Shown piece by piece: positions 24,798 through 32,840 of a stretch of 33,786 bases of DNA. Location of the stretch: positions 70,492 through 104,277 of the forward strand of contig NZ_JAUYNB010000031.1 in NCBI RefSeq assembly GCF_030699305.1, written 5' to 3'. Source of the stretch: Novosphingobium sp. (GTDB lineage Bacteria > Pseudomonadota > Alphaproteobacteria > Sphingomonadales > Sphingomonadaceae). The translations under genes and the position numbers were made by a program. The number at the start of each line of letters is the position of its first letter. Position 1 is the first letter of the stretch. The notes under the pieces were generated by a model. It had not been told where the DNA came from. It ran no database searches and saw only the letters and a list, made by a program, of their open reading frames with translations.

Positions 24798-24821
24798 CGA
24801 CGCGCCCTTTCAGCCTTTCAC

Positions 24822-25499
24822 TCAGTTCGCCGCAGCAGCGGGCGAAGCGGGAGCGGCCGTGTTGTCATTCACTGCCGGAGCCGCCGGAGCAGCGCCCGAA
24901 CCGAAGTTCACCTTCGGCGCGGTCGCGGCCGCGGGATCGGCCTTGAACGGGATCATCGGCTTTGCGCCGTGGATCAGCTTTGCGCCGATCGCATCGGGGA
25001 AGGTGCGGATCGTGGTGTTATATTCCTGCACCGCTTCGTTATAACGGGTGCGCGAAACGTTGATCCGGTTTTCCGTGCCTTCAAGCTGGACCATCAGGTC
25101 GCCAAAGCGGGCCTGGCTTTGCAGCTGGGGATAGTTTTCGACCACCGTGCGCAGCTGGCCCAGCGCCTGGGTCAGCTGGTTCTGCGCACCCTGGAACTTT
25201 TCGAACGTCGCCGGATCGGACAGATCCTCGGTCCGCACGTTGATCGAGGTCGCGGCGGCGCGGGCGTTGGTGACGTTGGTCAGGATCTGGGTTTCGGATG
25301 CGGCGGCAGCCCTGGCGGTTTCGACCAGGTTCGGGACCAGGTCCGCGCGGCGCTGATAGGCGCTTTCCACGTCGGCCCACTTGGCCTTGGCGTTTTCCTC
25401 TGCGGTCGGGACGCTGTTGATCCCGCAGGCCGACAGGCTGACTGCGGCGGCTGCGGCAAAGGTAAACTGCCCGAAACGGCGGACAAGCGATGCGGTCAT
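24822..25499 (-). CDS. lemA: LemA family lipoprotein
   Basis: 225-residue LemA-family protein, anchored by an N-terminal lipoprotein signal: hydrophobic stretch AAAAAVSLSAC with lipobox L-S-A-C (Cys about 25), followed by GINSVP. The conserved LemA helical body has VESAYQRRADLVPNLVETARAAAASE, the QLTQALGQLRTVVENYPQLQS segment and FGDLMVQLEGTENRINVSRTRYNEAVQEYNTTIRTFP. The C-terminus is an Ala/Pro-rich, probably disordered tail. ATG 25497-25499 is chosen because it gives the lipoprotein signal; an in-frame ATG 36 codons upstream does not. It is the first gene of the six-gene minus-strand run and is divergent from mscL across 178 bp. Confidence 0.92.
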   Translation of the reverse strand: MTASLVRRFGQFTFAAAAAVSLSACGINSVPTAEENAKAKWADVESAYQRRADLVPNLVETARAAAASETQILTNVTNARAAATSINVRTEDLSDPATFEKFQGAQNQLTQALGQLRTVVENYPQLQSQARFGDLMVQLEGTENRINVSRTRYNEAVQEYNTTIRTFPDAIGAKLIHGAKPMIPFKADPAAATAPKVNFGSGAAPAAPAVNDNTAAPASPAAAAN

Positions 25500-25634
25500 C
25501 AGATCACATTCCCTTTTCAAGACGCGGCATCGGGCCGCAATGCGAAGAGATGTAGCGTGAGGGGCGGGGCTTTCAATGGCAACCGGTCGATATTCGTGGT
25601 CCTTCAATCGATTATTGTGACGTCATGACTTTGC

Positions 25635-25650
25635 TGGCACAGTGCTGGCA
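25635..25650 (+). promoter_or_regulatory. sigma-54-like -24/-12 element upstream of mscL
   Basis: TGGCACAGTGCTGGCA agrees with the sigma-54 consensus TGGCAC-N5-TTGCA except for one base (G for T in the -12 box) and has the correct spacing of GG and GC. A start site near 25661 would leave a leader of about 17 bases before ATG 25678. It also reads as two direct GCTGGCA copies (25634-25640 region and 25644-25650), so it may be chance. Confidence 0.3.
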
Positions 25651-25677
25651 TTGGAATTTGAACGGGGATGGGGCGCA

Positions 25678-26085
25678 ATGTTGAGTGAATTCAAGACCTT
25701 TATCGCGCGCGGCAATGTGCTGGATCTGGCCGTCGGGGTCATCATCGGGGCAGCGTTCGGCAAGATCGTGGCATCGATGACCGATGATCTGATCATGCCG
25801 CTGATCAGCGTGATCGTGCGTGATACCGATTTTTCCGGCAAGTATGTGGTGCTGTCCGGCGCAGCCCCTGCCGGGGCAACGCTGGCCGCCGCCAAGGAAG
25901 CCGGGGCCACGGTGCTGGCCTATGGCAGCTTTGTGACGTCGGTCATCAACTTCCTGATCCTGGCCTTCGTGATCTTCCTGATCGTGCGCCAGGCCAACAA
26001 GGCCTTCCCGCCGCCGCCCGCCGCCCCGGCTGGCCCGACCGAGGTGGAATTGCTGGCTGAAATCCGGGATTCACTGAAAAAGTAA
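25678..26085 (+). CDS. mscL: large-conductance mechanosensitive channel
   Basis: Inner-membrane pentameric channel that opens under membrane tension and releases solutes on osmotic downshock. It has 135 residues, the normal size. The N-terminal amphipathic helix [41 protein letters not shown] contains TM1 with the conserved glycine pore pattern. A periplasmic loop with Ala/Gly-rich sequence (about 45-80) follows, then TM2 ([22 protein letters not shown]) and the cytoplasmic helix [16 protein letters not shown] 25678 is favoured because the family begins MxxEFKxFIxRGNVxDLAVGVI; GGGGATGGGG lies just upstream. A strong terminator follows 22 bp after the stop. Confidence 0.96.
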   Translation: MLSEFKTFIARGNVLDLAVGVIIGAAFGKIVASMTDDLIMPLISVIVRDTDFSGKYVVLSGAAPAGATLAAAKEAGATVLAYGSFVTSVINFLILAFVIFLIVRQANKAFPPPPAAPAGPTEVELLAEIRDSLKK

Positions 26086-26107
26086 ATTGATTTCATGTGC
26101 TTGAGGT

Positions 26108-26147
26108 AAGGGCGGGGGCGCTTCGGCGTGTCCCGCCCTTTTCTTTT
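26108..26147 (+). terminator. rho-independent terminator of mscL
   Basis: AAGGGCGGG (26108-26116) and CCCGCCCTT (26132-26140) form a perfect 9-bp stem with a 15-base loop, followed by TTCTTTT. The T-tract overlaps the region where the tmRNA -35 element should be. Confidence 0.9.
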
Positions 26148-26161
26148 GCGTGCGGGCATCC

Positions 26162-26167
26162 TATATA
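26162..26167 (+). promoter_or_regulatory. -10 element of the tmRNA promoter
   Basis: TATATA at 26162-26167 stands out in GC-rich surroundings and would start transcription near 26173-26175, where the first hairpin of the tmRNA precursor begins. The -35 position at 17 bp falls in the T-rich tail of the mscL terminator (TTTTCT, 26139-26144), a poor match to TTGACA. Confidence 0.5.
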
Positions 26168-26170
26168 CGA

Positions 26171-26560
26171 GGTGCCGGGTTCGCCCGGCTATGGTGATAA
26201 ATTGCGGCGTGCAATAGATGCAGCGGACCCGGGGGCGGTACCCGGCGGCTCCACCACCACCACCTGGATGCCTGGAAACGGGTTGGCCGGGGCCCGGTTG
26301 TCGCCGGGGTGATGATGGGGCCGAACTAGGATCGACGTGTGTTGAAAAGCGCTGTTTTTGCCCGGGCTGAGTAACCCGTTCAAGGCTCAAAACTCACAAG
26401 TGCCAACGACAACGAAGCACTCGCTCTTGCGGCGTAATGTGACGGCTTAACGGCCTGAATTTACAAAGCTAAAGCGCGGTTGGACCGACCGGGCAACAGA
26501 ACGGATACCGGGGGCCCGGGGTGGGCCTAGCAACAGAACCACCCCACCTTTCCAAACAGC
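26171..26560 (+). ncRNA. ssrA: two-piece, circularly permuted transfer-messenger RNA
   Basis: Rescues stalled ribosomes by adding a degradation tag, with SmpB. The gene is permuted as in alphaproteobacteria: the acceptor piece comes first and the coding piece second. The acceptor piece opens with the hairpin GCCGGG-TTCG-CCCGGC (26174-26189), carries the T-arm (GACCCGGGGGCGGTACCCGG) and ends CGGCTCC-A-CCA, with CCA encoded at 26254-26256. The coding piece begins GGGGCCG (26317-26323), which pairs with CGGCTCC (26246-26252) over 7 bp with one G-U pair to rebuild the tRNA-like acceptor stem; GGATCGACG is the D-loop part. The roughly 60-base spacer (26257-26316) is removed in maturation. The tag frame is 26402-26437. 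A 7-bp hairpin at 26518-26545 closes the coding piece, probably part of a pseudoknot. Ends are estimated to within about 15 bases. Confidence 0.95.
26402..26437 (+). other. tmRNA proteolysis-tag reading frame
   Basis: Reads GCC AAC GAC AAC GAA GCA CTC GCT CTT GCG GCG TAA, giving ANDNEALALAA then stop. With the alanine charged on the tmRNA, the added tag is A-ANDNEALALAA. The AND-start and the ALAA/AA hydrophobic end are what ClpXP/ClpAP recognise in this family. Confidence 0.93.
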
Positions 26561-26609
26561 GCTGAACTGGCCCATGCCCGACTACGGACGGCCGTGCACT
26601 GACGGTGCC

Positions 26610-26852
26610 TTAGATGACCTTTTCCGGCTTTTCCGCGATCACCCGTTCCAGTTTCAGGCAGTCGAGGATTTTCGCGCCCGCCAGGAATACTGCGCCGGTG
26701 CAGGCCAGGAACAGCAGCTTGCCGCCAATCCCCGGAAACCGCACCAGATAGATCGACCCGCGCTCCACCGCACCAAGCGACAGGGCATAGATGATCAGAT
26801 ACGCCTCGATCGGGGATTTGATTACGAACAGGCGTTTAATCTTGCGCAGCAT
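26610..26852 (-). CDS. small two-helix membrane protein of unknown function
   Basis: 80-residue protein beginning MLRKIKRLFVIKSPIEAYLIIYALSLGAVERG. Two hydrophobic segments (about 13-27 and 44-63) predict a small inner-membrane hairpin protein with basic N-terminus inside. ATG 26850-26852 has GAGGGA about 4-9 bases upstream on its strand; the frame extends to another ATG at 26892-26894 with no such site. The coding look (strong GC3, good ribosome binding site) supports a real gene. I do not recognise the family. It is convergent with the tmRNA gene, the two ends being about 50 bp apart, and is 128 bp downstream of astB. Confidence 0.7.
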   Translation of the reverse strand: MLRKIKRLFVIKSPIEAYLIIYALSLGAVERGSIYLVRFPGIGGKLLFLACTGAVFLAGAKILDCLKLERVIAEKPEKVI

Positions 26853-26966
26853 CAGGTCCCTCGATTTCTTAACAGCATATCTTGCAACCATCATGCCAGT
26901 GTCGCAATTGCGCGCAAGTGAATGGTTAAACCTGGTGCGGCTGTAAAGCGCTCCGACAACCCTGTT

Positions 26967-27007
26967 CAGGCCAGTTCATTCAGGCCAGCTCGCTCAGGCC
27001 CAGTTCG
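26967..27007. repeat. imperfect 14-bp tandem repeat over the astB stop
   Basis: CAGGCCAGTTCATT (26967-26980), CAGGCCAGCTCGCT (26981-26994) and a partial third unit CAGGCCCAGTTCG (26995-27007). Units 1 and 2 agree at 11 of 14 positions. On the coding strand it duplicates the last codons and stop of astB. Confidence 0.7.
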
Positions 27008-28230
27008 ACCAGCAGCTCGGCGCGCGCGGCAGTGACCTGACGGGCAAGGCGGGACGTGCCGAGCTGTTCCGGACTGATGGTTTCCGGCCAGCGCGCAGCG
27101 ATTACCGCCTCGATCCGGCTGGCCTTTGCCTCGTCCAGCAGGAAGCGCGGATCGACCGCTGCGGGGTCAGCCACCACGCGCAGTCGCAGGCACGCCGGGC
27201 CGCCGCCGTTGGCCATTGATTGCCGCACATCGACCGGCAGCACGCTGCGGATCGGGCCGTTGCTGGCCAGCATTCCGTCCAGCCAGACCCGCACGCGCGG
27301 ATGCTCCCATGCTTCGAGCGGGATGACGAGCGCCATCTCGCCCCCTGGCAGGGTCAGCAACTGGGCGTTGAACAGATAGGACTGGATCGCGTCGGTCAGG
27401 CTTACAGCGCTGGCCGGGACCACCACGATTTCCGCTTCGGGCAGCTTCGCGCGGATTGCGGCATAGGTACCGTCCGGATCGGCAAAGGCCTGTTCGTGGG
27501 TGAACAGCACGCGTTCGTTGGCCACTGCCACCACGTCGTTGTGAAACGCGCCCGCTGCGATTGCCTCTGGTGCCTGCTCCACGAACAGCACCCGGTCTGG
27601 CGCAAGCCGGTTGAGCCGCGCCACCGCGCGGCTGGCTTGTTCGTGCTGGCGCGCGGGGAACGCGCCGCCGCTGCGGCCATAGACGAAGATTTCCAGCCCC
27701 GGCGCGGCGTGGCTCGTCCCCATTCGCATATGATTGGCCGCGCCTTCATCGCCAAAGCAGGGCGGCACGGCATCGTGCACCGCAAAGTGTGCCGGATCGG
27801 GGAAGGCCAGTCGCAGCTGCTTTGCGGTGTCCGGCCATTCCTGCGACCGGTGCGGCATGGTGACCAGATTTGCCGCCGTCAGGTGGCAGCGCCCGTCCGC
27901 CGTATCGGGGGCGGGGGAGACGGTCGCGGCATTGGCGGTCCACATCGAACTGGCTGACCACGCCGCCGCCAGCAGCCGCCGGTCCTCGCCCTGATCCAGT
28001 CCCAGCGCGGCGCTGAAACCATGGTTGGGGCGGGGCAGTGGCAGCAGGAAACCCTGCGCCAGCCCCAGCGCCAGATTGTGGCGCATCTTCGCCAGCCCCT
28101 GCAGTGCTGCCGCGCGCGGATAGGACACATCGCCCGCGTTGCTGGCCGAGGCAAGGTTGCCCAGGCTGAGGCCGGCGTAGTTGTGGCTGGGGCCGATGAT
28201 CCCGTCGAAGTTGATTTCAACCAGCGCCAT
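26980..28230 (-). CDS. astB: N-succinylarginine dihydrolase
   Basis: Second enzyme of the arginine succinyltransferase pathway; converts N2-succinylarginine to N2-succinylornithine, CO2 and two ammonia. It has 416 residues, slightly shorter than the roughly 440-450 of enterobacterial AstB. It opens with EINFDGIIGPSHNYAGLSLGNLAS, the family signature. Catalytic residues of the guanidine-modifying fold are visible: Glu162 in FGDEGAANHMR, His230 in AFHNDVVAV and Cys347 in NGGGPACLRLRV. ATG 28228-28230 is 3 bp after the astA stop. It is last in the M20 hydrolase-astA-astB operon. A 14-bp tandem repeat covers its stop codon. Confidence 0.95.
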   Translation of the reverse strand: MALVEINFDGIIGPSHNYAGLSLGNLASASNAGDVSYPRAAALQGLAKMRHNLALGLAQGFLLPLPRPNHGFSAALGLDQGEDRRLLAAAWSASSMWTANAATVSPAPDTADGRCHLTAANLVTMPHRSQEWPDTAKQLRLAFPDPAHFAVHDAVPPCFGDEGAANHMRMGTSHAAPGLEIFVYGRSGGAFPARQHEQASRAVARLNRLAPDRVLFVEQAPEAIAAGAFHNDVVAVANERVLFTHEQAFADPDGTYAAIRAKLPEAEIVVVPASAVSLTDAIQSYLFNAQLLTLPGGEMALVIPLEAWEHPRVRVWLDGMLASNGPIRSVLPVDVRQSMANGGGPACLRLRVVADPAAVDPRFLLDEAKASRIEAVIAARWPETISPEQLGTSRLARQVTAARAELLVELGLSELA

Positions 28231-28233
28231 GGC

Positions 28234-29265
28234 TCACCACCGCGCGACGTGGGTGACGGTCATGCCGGGTTCGATTCCGAGCCGCCCCGCGCTGGCGGGA
28301 TCGAGCGCGATGCCATCGCCGCGCGAATCGACCCAGCCATAGGTTGTGCGAAAATCGGCCAGCTTGCCGCAGGCGACCAGCCGCTTTTCGCCCGCCGTAT
28401 GCTCGCCCAGGTGCTCATCGAGCGCCACGACCTGGCTGTCCTGCGCTTCACGGATTGAGCGGATCTGGTCGGTCCGTGCGGTCATGGTCGGGCCGCCGTC
28501 GAAGATGTCGATGTAGTTTTCCCAGGCGAAGCCCTCGTTTTCCAGCATCCGCATCGCGGCGCGGCCCGTGGGGTGCGGCACGCCAATCACGGCGCGGGCA
28601 TGATCGGACAGCATGGCGATATAGACCGGGTGCTTGGGCATCAGATCGGCGATGAACTGGTTGCCGTACTTGGCGTTGAATTCGTCTGCGTCCTGAAAGT
28701 TCATGCCAAAGAACCGCCCGGCGACCCCGTCCCAGAATGGCGATCCGCCCGCTTCATCGATCACGCCGCGCAGTTCGGCCAGCGTGCGGTCGGCAAACCG
28801 GGCGCGGTGGTTGCGGATGAACAGATAGCGGCTGCGGGCGATCAGCATGCCCAGCCCGCCGGAGCGTTCACCCGGATGGAGGAACAGCCCGCCGACTTCG
28901 GTCGCGCCTTCCAGATCGGTCGACAGGTTGAGGATGTCGGCGCGGAACGTGCGCCCCAGTTCCTCGCTGTGCTGGGTCAGCGCGCCGATCCGGTAGCTGT
29001 AGAACGGCCATTTCAGGCCCACGGCGGAAAACACCTGGCAGGTGCCGCGCACTTCGCCGGTGGCGGTGTTTTCCAGCATGAACAGGAACAGGTCATCTTC
29101 CACCGTATCCTCGGTCCGGGCGAACCCGGCGGCGGAGCGTTCCAGCTTGGCGGTCAGCGCCTTGCGATCGGGCGGGAGGTTGGTGAACCCGCCGCCGGTG
29201 CGCTTGGCCATTTCATAGATGTGCTGCAGATCGTCAGGCGTGGCGGCGCGGATCAGGAAAGTCAA
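28234..29265 (-). CDS. astA: arginine N-succinyltransferase
   Basis: First enzyme of the AST pathway; transfers succinyl from succinyl-CoA to the alpha-amino group of arginine. It has 343 residues, the usual length. It begins IRAATPDDLQHIYEMAKRTGGGFTNLPPDR, and continues with GTCQVFSAVGLKWPFYSYRIG, EVGGLFLHPGERSGGLGMLIARSRYLFI (acyl-CoA binding) and GRFFGMNFQDADEF, all family-typical. The start codon is TTG (29263-29265), overlapping the stop of the upstream hydrolase gene in TTGA; the conserved N-terminus begins exactly there, so an upstream start is unnecessary. Coupled translation with the hydrolase is implied. Confidence 0.94.
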   Translation of the reverse strand: MTFLIRAATPDDLQHIYEMAKRTGGGFTNLPPDRKALTAKLERSAAGFARTEDTVEDDLFLFMLENTATGEVRGTCQVFSAVGLKWPFYSYRIGALTQHSEELGRTFRADILNLSTDLEGATEVGGLFLHPGERSGGLGMLIARSRYLFIRNHRARFADRTLAELRGVIDEAGGSPFWDGVAGRFFGMNFQDADEFNAKYGNQFIADLMPKHPVYIAMLSDHARAVIGVPHPTGRAAMRMLENEGFAWENYIDIFDGGPTMTARTDQIRSIREAQDSQVVALDEHLGEHTAGEKRLVACGKLADFRTTYGWVDSRGDGIALDPASAGRLGIEPGMTVTHVARW

Positions 29266-30473
29266 AAGGTTGCTCCCTCGGCAAGGCGGTGCAGGACCAG
29301 CGCGGACAGCCGCGCGCGTTCGGCCAGACTGGGCACGATCAGGAACTCATCCGGCGAATGGATCGCCCCGCCGCGCACGCCCATGGTGTCGACCACCGGC
29401 ACCCCGCAGGCGGCGATGTTGTTGCCATCGCAGACCCCGCCTGATGCCACGCGGGTAACCGGCTGGCCCAGCAGCGCGCTGCATTCCTGGACAATCCCGA
29501 ACAACTTTTCCGCTGCTGCATCGACCGGCTTGGGTGGGCGACTGATCCCGCCGTGGCGGTGGATCGAGACTTCATGTTCGGCGGCAACCTTGTGGATAAG
29601 GTTGTTGATTTCCTGTTCGAAAGCTGTGGCCAGCGCAGTGCTGCGTGGGCGGATGTTGAAGCGCAGGACGGCCATGTCCGGCACCACGTTGTTGGCGCTG
29701 CCCCCGCCGATCCGCGCCGGGTTGACCGACAGTCCTTCGCGTTCCAGCGCTTTCAGCCCCAGCGCCAGCGCGGCGGCGGCGACGATCGCATTGCGCCCGT
29801 CCTGCGGGTTGCGCCCCGCGTGGGCGGACCGGCCGGTCACGATCAGGCTGTAGTTGCCGCTGCCCGCACGTTCACCCGCCAGCGTACCGTCAGGCAGGGC
29901 AGACGGCTCATACGTCAGCGCGGCGCTCTTGCCTTGCGCCAGCGCGGCAATCAGCGCGGCGGAGGACAGGCTGCCGGTTTCCTCGTCCGAATTGATCAGC
30001 ACGTCATAGCCAATTGATGGAGCAGCAGGCGAGGTTTCGAACGCCGTCAGCGCCGCCAGAATGACCGCGATGCCGCCTTTCATGTCGGCCACGCCGGGGC
30101 CGCACAGGGTTTGCTCGTCCAGCCAGTGCTGGTGCTGGAACGCGTGGTGGGCGGGAAACACCGTGTCCATGTGCCCGGTCAGCAGGAACCGGCGCGGGGC
30201 GTCGGGGCGGACCCGCAGGACCAGATGCTGGCCGTATTCGACCCGCACTTCGCGCCCATCGGCGGCAATCTGGGTGATCGGGGCAGGGGCCTCCAGCGTC
30301 ACATTGCCCGGCAACGCGGCAAAAGCATCGGCCAGCAGGGTCGCCTGCTCGGCTAGCCCTGGCAGGTTGCCGGTGCCGGTGTTGATTGCACTCCACGCCT
30401 GCACCTGGCCCAGCATCGGCGCGGGATCGACGGCGGCCAGCAGGGCCTGTTCGGTAGGGTCAAGCTGTTGCAT
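29262..30473 (-). CDS. M20 family metallohydrolase, glutamate-carboxypeptidase-like, in the arginine operon
   Basis: 403-residue zinc hydrolase of the M20 (ArgE/DapE/CPG2) family. Metal and catalytic residues: His101 and catalytic Asp103 in GHMDTVF, bridging Asp130 in GPGVADMKGG, general base Glu164 and Glu165 in DEETGS, Glu189 in YEPSA, and the final histidine in GGAIHSPDEF. The dimerisation insert begins NYSLIVTGRSAHAG. It resembles carboxypeptidase G2, which cleaves N-acyl-glutamates. Its stop overlaps the astA start (TTGA), so it belongs to this operon. I infer a role in AST catabolism, perhaps succinylglutamate desuccinylation in place of AstE; a peptidase for arginine-containing peptides is an alternative. 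It is the first gene of the operon, divergent from glcB across 181 bp. Confidence 0.87.
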   Translation of the reverse strand: MQQLDPTEQALLAAVDPAPMLGQVQAWSAINTGTGNLPGLAEQATLLADAFAALPGNVTLEAPAPITQIAADGREVRVEYGQHLVLRVRPDAPRRFLLTGHMDTVFPAHHAFQHQHWLDEQTLCGPGVADMKGGIAVILAALTAFETSPAAPSIGYDVLINSDEETGSLSSAALIAALAQGKSAALTYEPSALPDGTLAGERAGSGNYSLIVTGRSAHAGRNPQDGRNAIVAAAALALGLKALEREGLSVNPARIGGGSANNVVPDMAVLRFNIRPRSTALATAFEQEINNLIHKVAAEHEVSIHRHGGISRPPKPVDAAAEKLFGIVQECSALLGQPVTRVASGGVCDGNNIAACGVPVVDTMGVRGGAIHSPDEFLIVPSLAERARLSALVLHRLAEGATF

Positions 30474-30654
30474 CTGAAACCTTCTCTAGCCGACCATCGG
30501 GCGCTCTCCAACCCCCAGCCGAACAGCTCCTTGACGGACCCGGTTGCGCTGCCTTCGCAAGTGCGGCATAGCCGCTGGTATTCCTCCCCGGAATCGTTGA
30601 TGACCCCTGCCGAGGCGCGTTTTGCGTCCCCGGTCCAATGATGTGCGAGGAACA

Positions 30655-32730
30655 ATGAACGGTTTTGTCGATAAGTCCGGCTTGCAGGTCGATGCGGCGC
30701 TGGCGGCGTTTGTTGAAGGCGAAGTTCTGGCCCCGCTGGGCAAGGATGTGGCCGGGTTCTGGGCCGGGTTTGCCGCGCTGGTGGACCGGCTGGTCCCGGT
30801 CAACCGCGCCCTGCTGGTCAAGCGTGACGCGCTGCAGGCCGAAATCGACACCTGGCACATGGCCCGCGCGGGCAAGCCGATCGACATGGCCGAATACCAG
30901 GCCTTCCTGCGCGAAATCGGCTATCTGGTGCCTGAACCCGCCCCGTTCAGCGTTGAAACGCAGAACGTCGACCGCGAGATCGCGCAGATGGCCGGGCCGC
31001 AGCTGGTCGTGCCGGTGCTTAACGCCCGCTTCCTGCTCAACGCCGCCAATGCCCGCTGGGGCAGCCTCTATGACGCCTACTACGGCACCGACGCGCTCGA
31101 CGCTGAACCGGCGCGGCCGGGCGGCTATGACGAAGTGCGCGGCGCGGCGGTGATTGCGGCGGGGCGGGCGTTCCTGAACGGCGCGGTGCCCGGTTGGGAA
31201 GCGGCGCTGGCCGGGCAGCCGTGCGAGCAGCTGGTTGCCAAGCGGGAAGGCGCATTCCTGTTCCGTCACAATGGCCTCCACATCGAAGTGCTGGTCGATC
31301 CGGCGCATCCGGTCGGCAAGACCGATCCGCTGGGGATCGCCGACATCGTGCTGGAAGCCGCGCTGACCACCATCGTCGACCTGGAAGATTCGGTCGCGGC
31401 GGTCGATGCCGAGGACAAGCTCAATGCCTATGCCAACTGGCTGGGCGTGATCCGGGGCGATCTGGCCGATACCTTTGAGAAGGGTGGCAAGACGCTGACC
31501 CGCACGCTCAATGCGGACCGGACATGGACCCTGCCCGATGGCAGCGAGCTGACCCTGCCGGGGCGCAGCCTGCTGTTCGTGCGCAATGTCGGCCATCTGA
31601 TGACCAACCCGGCGATCCGGCTGGCAGACGGCGGCGAGATCCCCGAAGGGATCATGGACGCGGTCCTGACCAGCGCGATTTCGGCGCGGGACGTCGCGGG
31701 CCTTGGCCAGTTCGGCAACAGCCGCGAAGGCAGCATCTATATCGTCAAGCCGAAGATGCACGGGCCGGAAGAAGCGGCCTTTACCAATACCTTGTTCGAT
31801 GCCGTTGAGGACTTGCTGGAACTGCCGCGCCATACGATCAAGGTAGGTGTGATGGACGAGGAGCGCCGCACCTCTGCCAATCTGGCCGCCTGCATCCATG
31901 CGGTGAAGGACCGGATCGTGTTCATCAACACCGGGTTCCTCGACCGGACCGGGGATGAAATCCACACCGCGATGCGGGCCGGGCCGATGATCCGCAAGGC
32001 CGACATGAAGCAGACCAGCTGGATCAGCGCTTACGAGGCGCGCAACGTCCAGATCGGCCTCGCCTGCGGGCTGTCGGGCAAGGCGCAGATCGGCAAGGGC
32101 ATGTGGGCCGCGCCGGACATGATGCGCGACATGATGGTCCAGAAGATCGGCCACCCGCGTTCGGGTGCGAACACCGCCTGGGTGCCGTCACCCACGGCGG
32201 CGACGCTCCACGCGATGCATTACCATGCGGTCGACGTGTTTGCCGTCCAGCGCGATCTGGCGAGCCAGCCGGTGCCGCCGCTGGAAGCCCTGCTGACTGT
32301 GCCGCTGGCGCAGGGGATCAACTGGTCGGACGAGGACGTCCGCGCCGAACTGGATAACAACGCCCAAGGGCTGCTGGGCTATGTCGTGCGCTGGATCGAT
32401 GCCGGGGTCGGCTGTTCCAAGGTGCCGGACCTCAATGATGTCGGCCTGATGGAAGACCGCGCGACGCTGCGCATTTCCAGCCAGCACATGGCCAACTGGC
32501 TGCTCCACGGGGTCTGCACGGCGGAGCAGGTGATGGACAGCCTGCGGCGGATGGCGGTGAAGGTCGATGCCCAGAACGCGGGCGATCCGGCCTATGTGCC
32601 GCTGACCGGGAACGAGGATGGCCCGGCCTTCCGCGCGGCCTGCGATCTGGTGTTCAAGGGCGTGGAGCAGCCCAGCGGCTATACCGAACCGCTGCTGCAC
32701 GCCTGGCGGCGGGTCAGAAAGGCGGGCTGA
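30655..32730 (+). CDS. glcB: malate synthase G
   Basis: Condenses glyoxylate and acetyl-CoA to malate, in the glyoxylate bypass and glycolate use. It has 691 residues, near the usual 720. It starts [35 protein letters not shown] N-terminus. The barrel has [60 protein letters not shown] and [15 protein letters not shown] conserved late region reads [38 protein letters not shown], with the conserved cysteine and acid residue. ATG 30655 has GCGAGG 3-8 bases upstream; the frame reaches an earlier ATG at 30622 lacking such a site. No aceA (isocitrate lyase) or glycolate oxidase gene is present nearby. It is divergent from the arginine operon. Confidence 0.96.
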   Translation: MNGFVDKSGLQVDAALAAFVEGEVLAPLGKDVAGFWAGFAALVDRLVPVNRALLVKRDALQAEIDTWHMARAGKPIDMAEYQAFLREIGYLVPEPAPFSVETQNVDREIAQMAGPQLVVPVLNARFLLNAANARWGSLYDAYYGTDALDAEPARPGGYDEVRGAAVIAAGRAFLNGAVPGWEAALAGQPCEQLVAKREGAFLFRHNGLHIEVLVDPAHPVGKTDPLGIADIVLEAALTTIVDLEDSVAAVDAEDKLNAYANWLGVIRGDLADTFEKGGKTLTRTLNADRTWTLPDGSELTLPGRSLLFVRNVGHLMTNPAIRLADGGEIPEGIMDAVLTSAISARDVAGLGQFGNSREGSIYIVKPKMHGPEEAAFTNTLFDAVEDLLELPRHTIKVGVMDEERRTSANLAACIHAVKDRIVFINTGFLDRTGDEIHTAMRAGPMIRKADMKQTSWISAYEARNVQIGLACGLSGKAQIGKGMWAAPDMMRDMMVQKIGHPRSGANTAWVPSPTAATLHAMHYHAVDVFAVQRDLASQPVPPLEALLTVPLAQGINWSDEDVRAELDNNAQGLLGYVVRWIDAGVGCSKVPDLNDVGLMEDRATLRISSQHMANWLLHGVCTAEQVMDSLRRMAVKVDAQNAGDPAYVPLTGNEDGPAFRAACDLVFKGVEQPSGYTEPLLHAWRRVRKAG

Positions 32731-32779
32731 TTCGCCCGAGTCGCGGCGCGTTAGTTGATGAAAGTCATGCGCGGGGCGT

Positions 32780-32798
32780 CTGTTTCGATGCGAAACAG
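32780..32798. repeat. perfect 8-bp hairpin after glcB
   Basis: CTGTTTCG (32780-32787), ATG loop, CGAAACAG (32791-32798), 50 bp after the glcB stop in the 153-bp gap to rsmA. There is no T-tract, so termination would be factor-dependent if it acts there. Confidence 0.45.
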
Positions 32799-32840
32799 GC
32801 GGCCGTCGGCGCGGGTGTGCGATATACAACGATGGAAAGA

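Noticed and set aside
25618..25625. TGACGTCA palindrome upstream of mscL as a regulator site
   Set aside because: Only 8 bases; expected by chance in a window this size and not supported by a second site.
26097..26390. Short open frames on both strands across the tmRNA region
   Set aside because: The acceptor stem, T-arm, CCA end and tag frame show that this stretch is an RNA gene.
30460..32154. 564-codon open frame antisense to glcB
   Set aside because: Shadow frame crossing the divergent promoter region; no recognisable domain.
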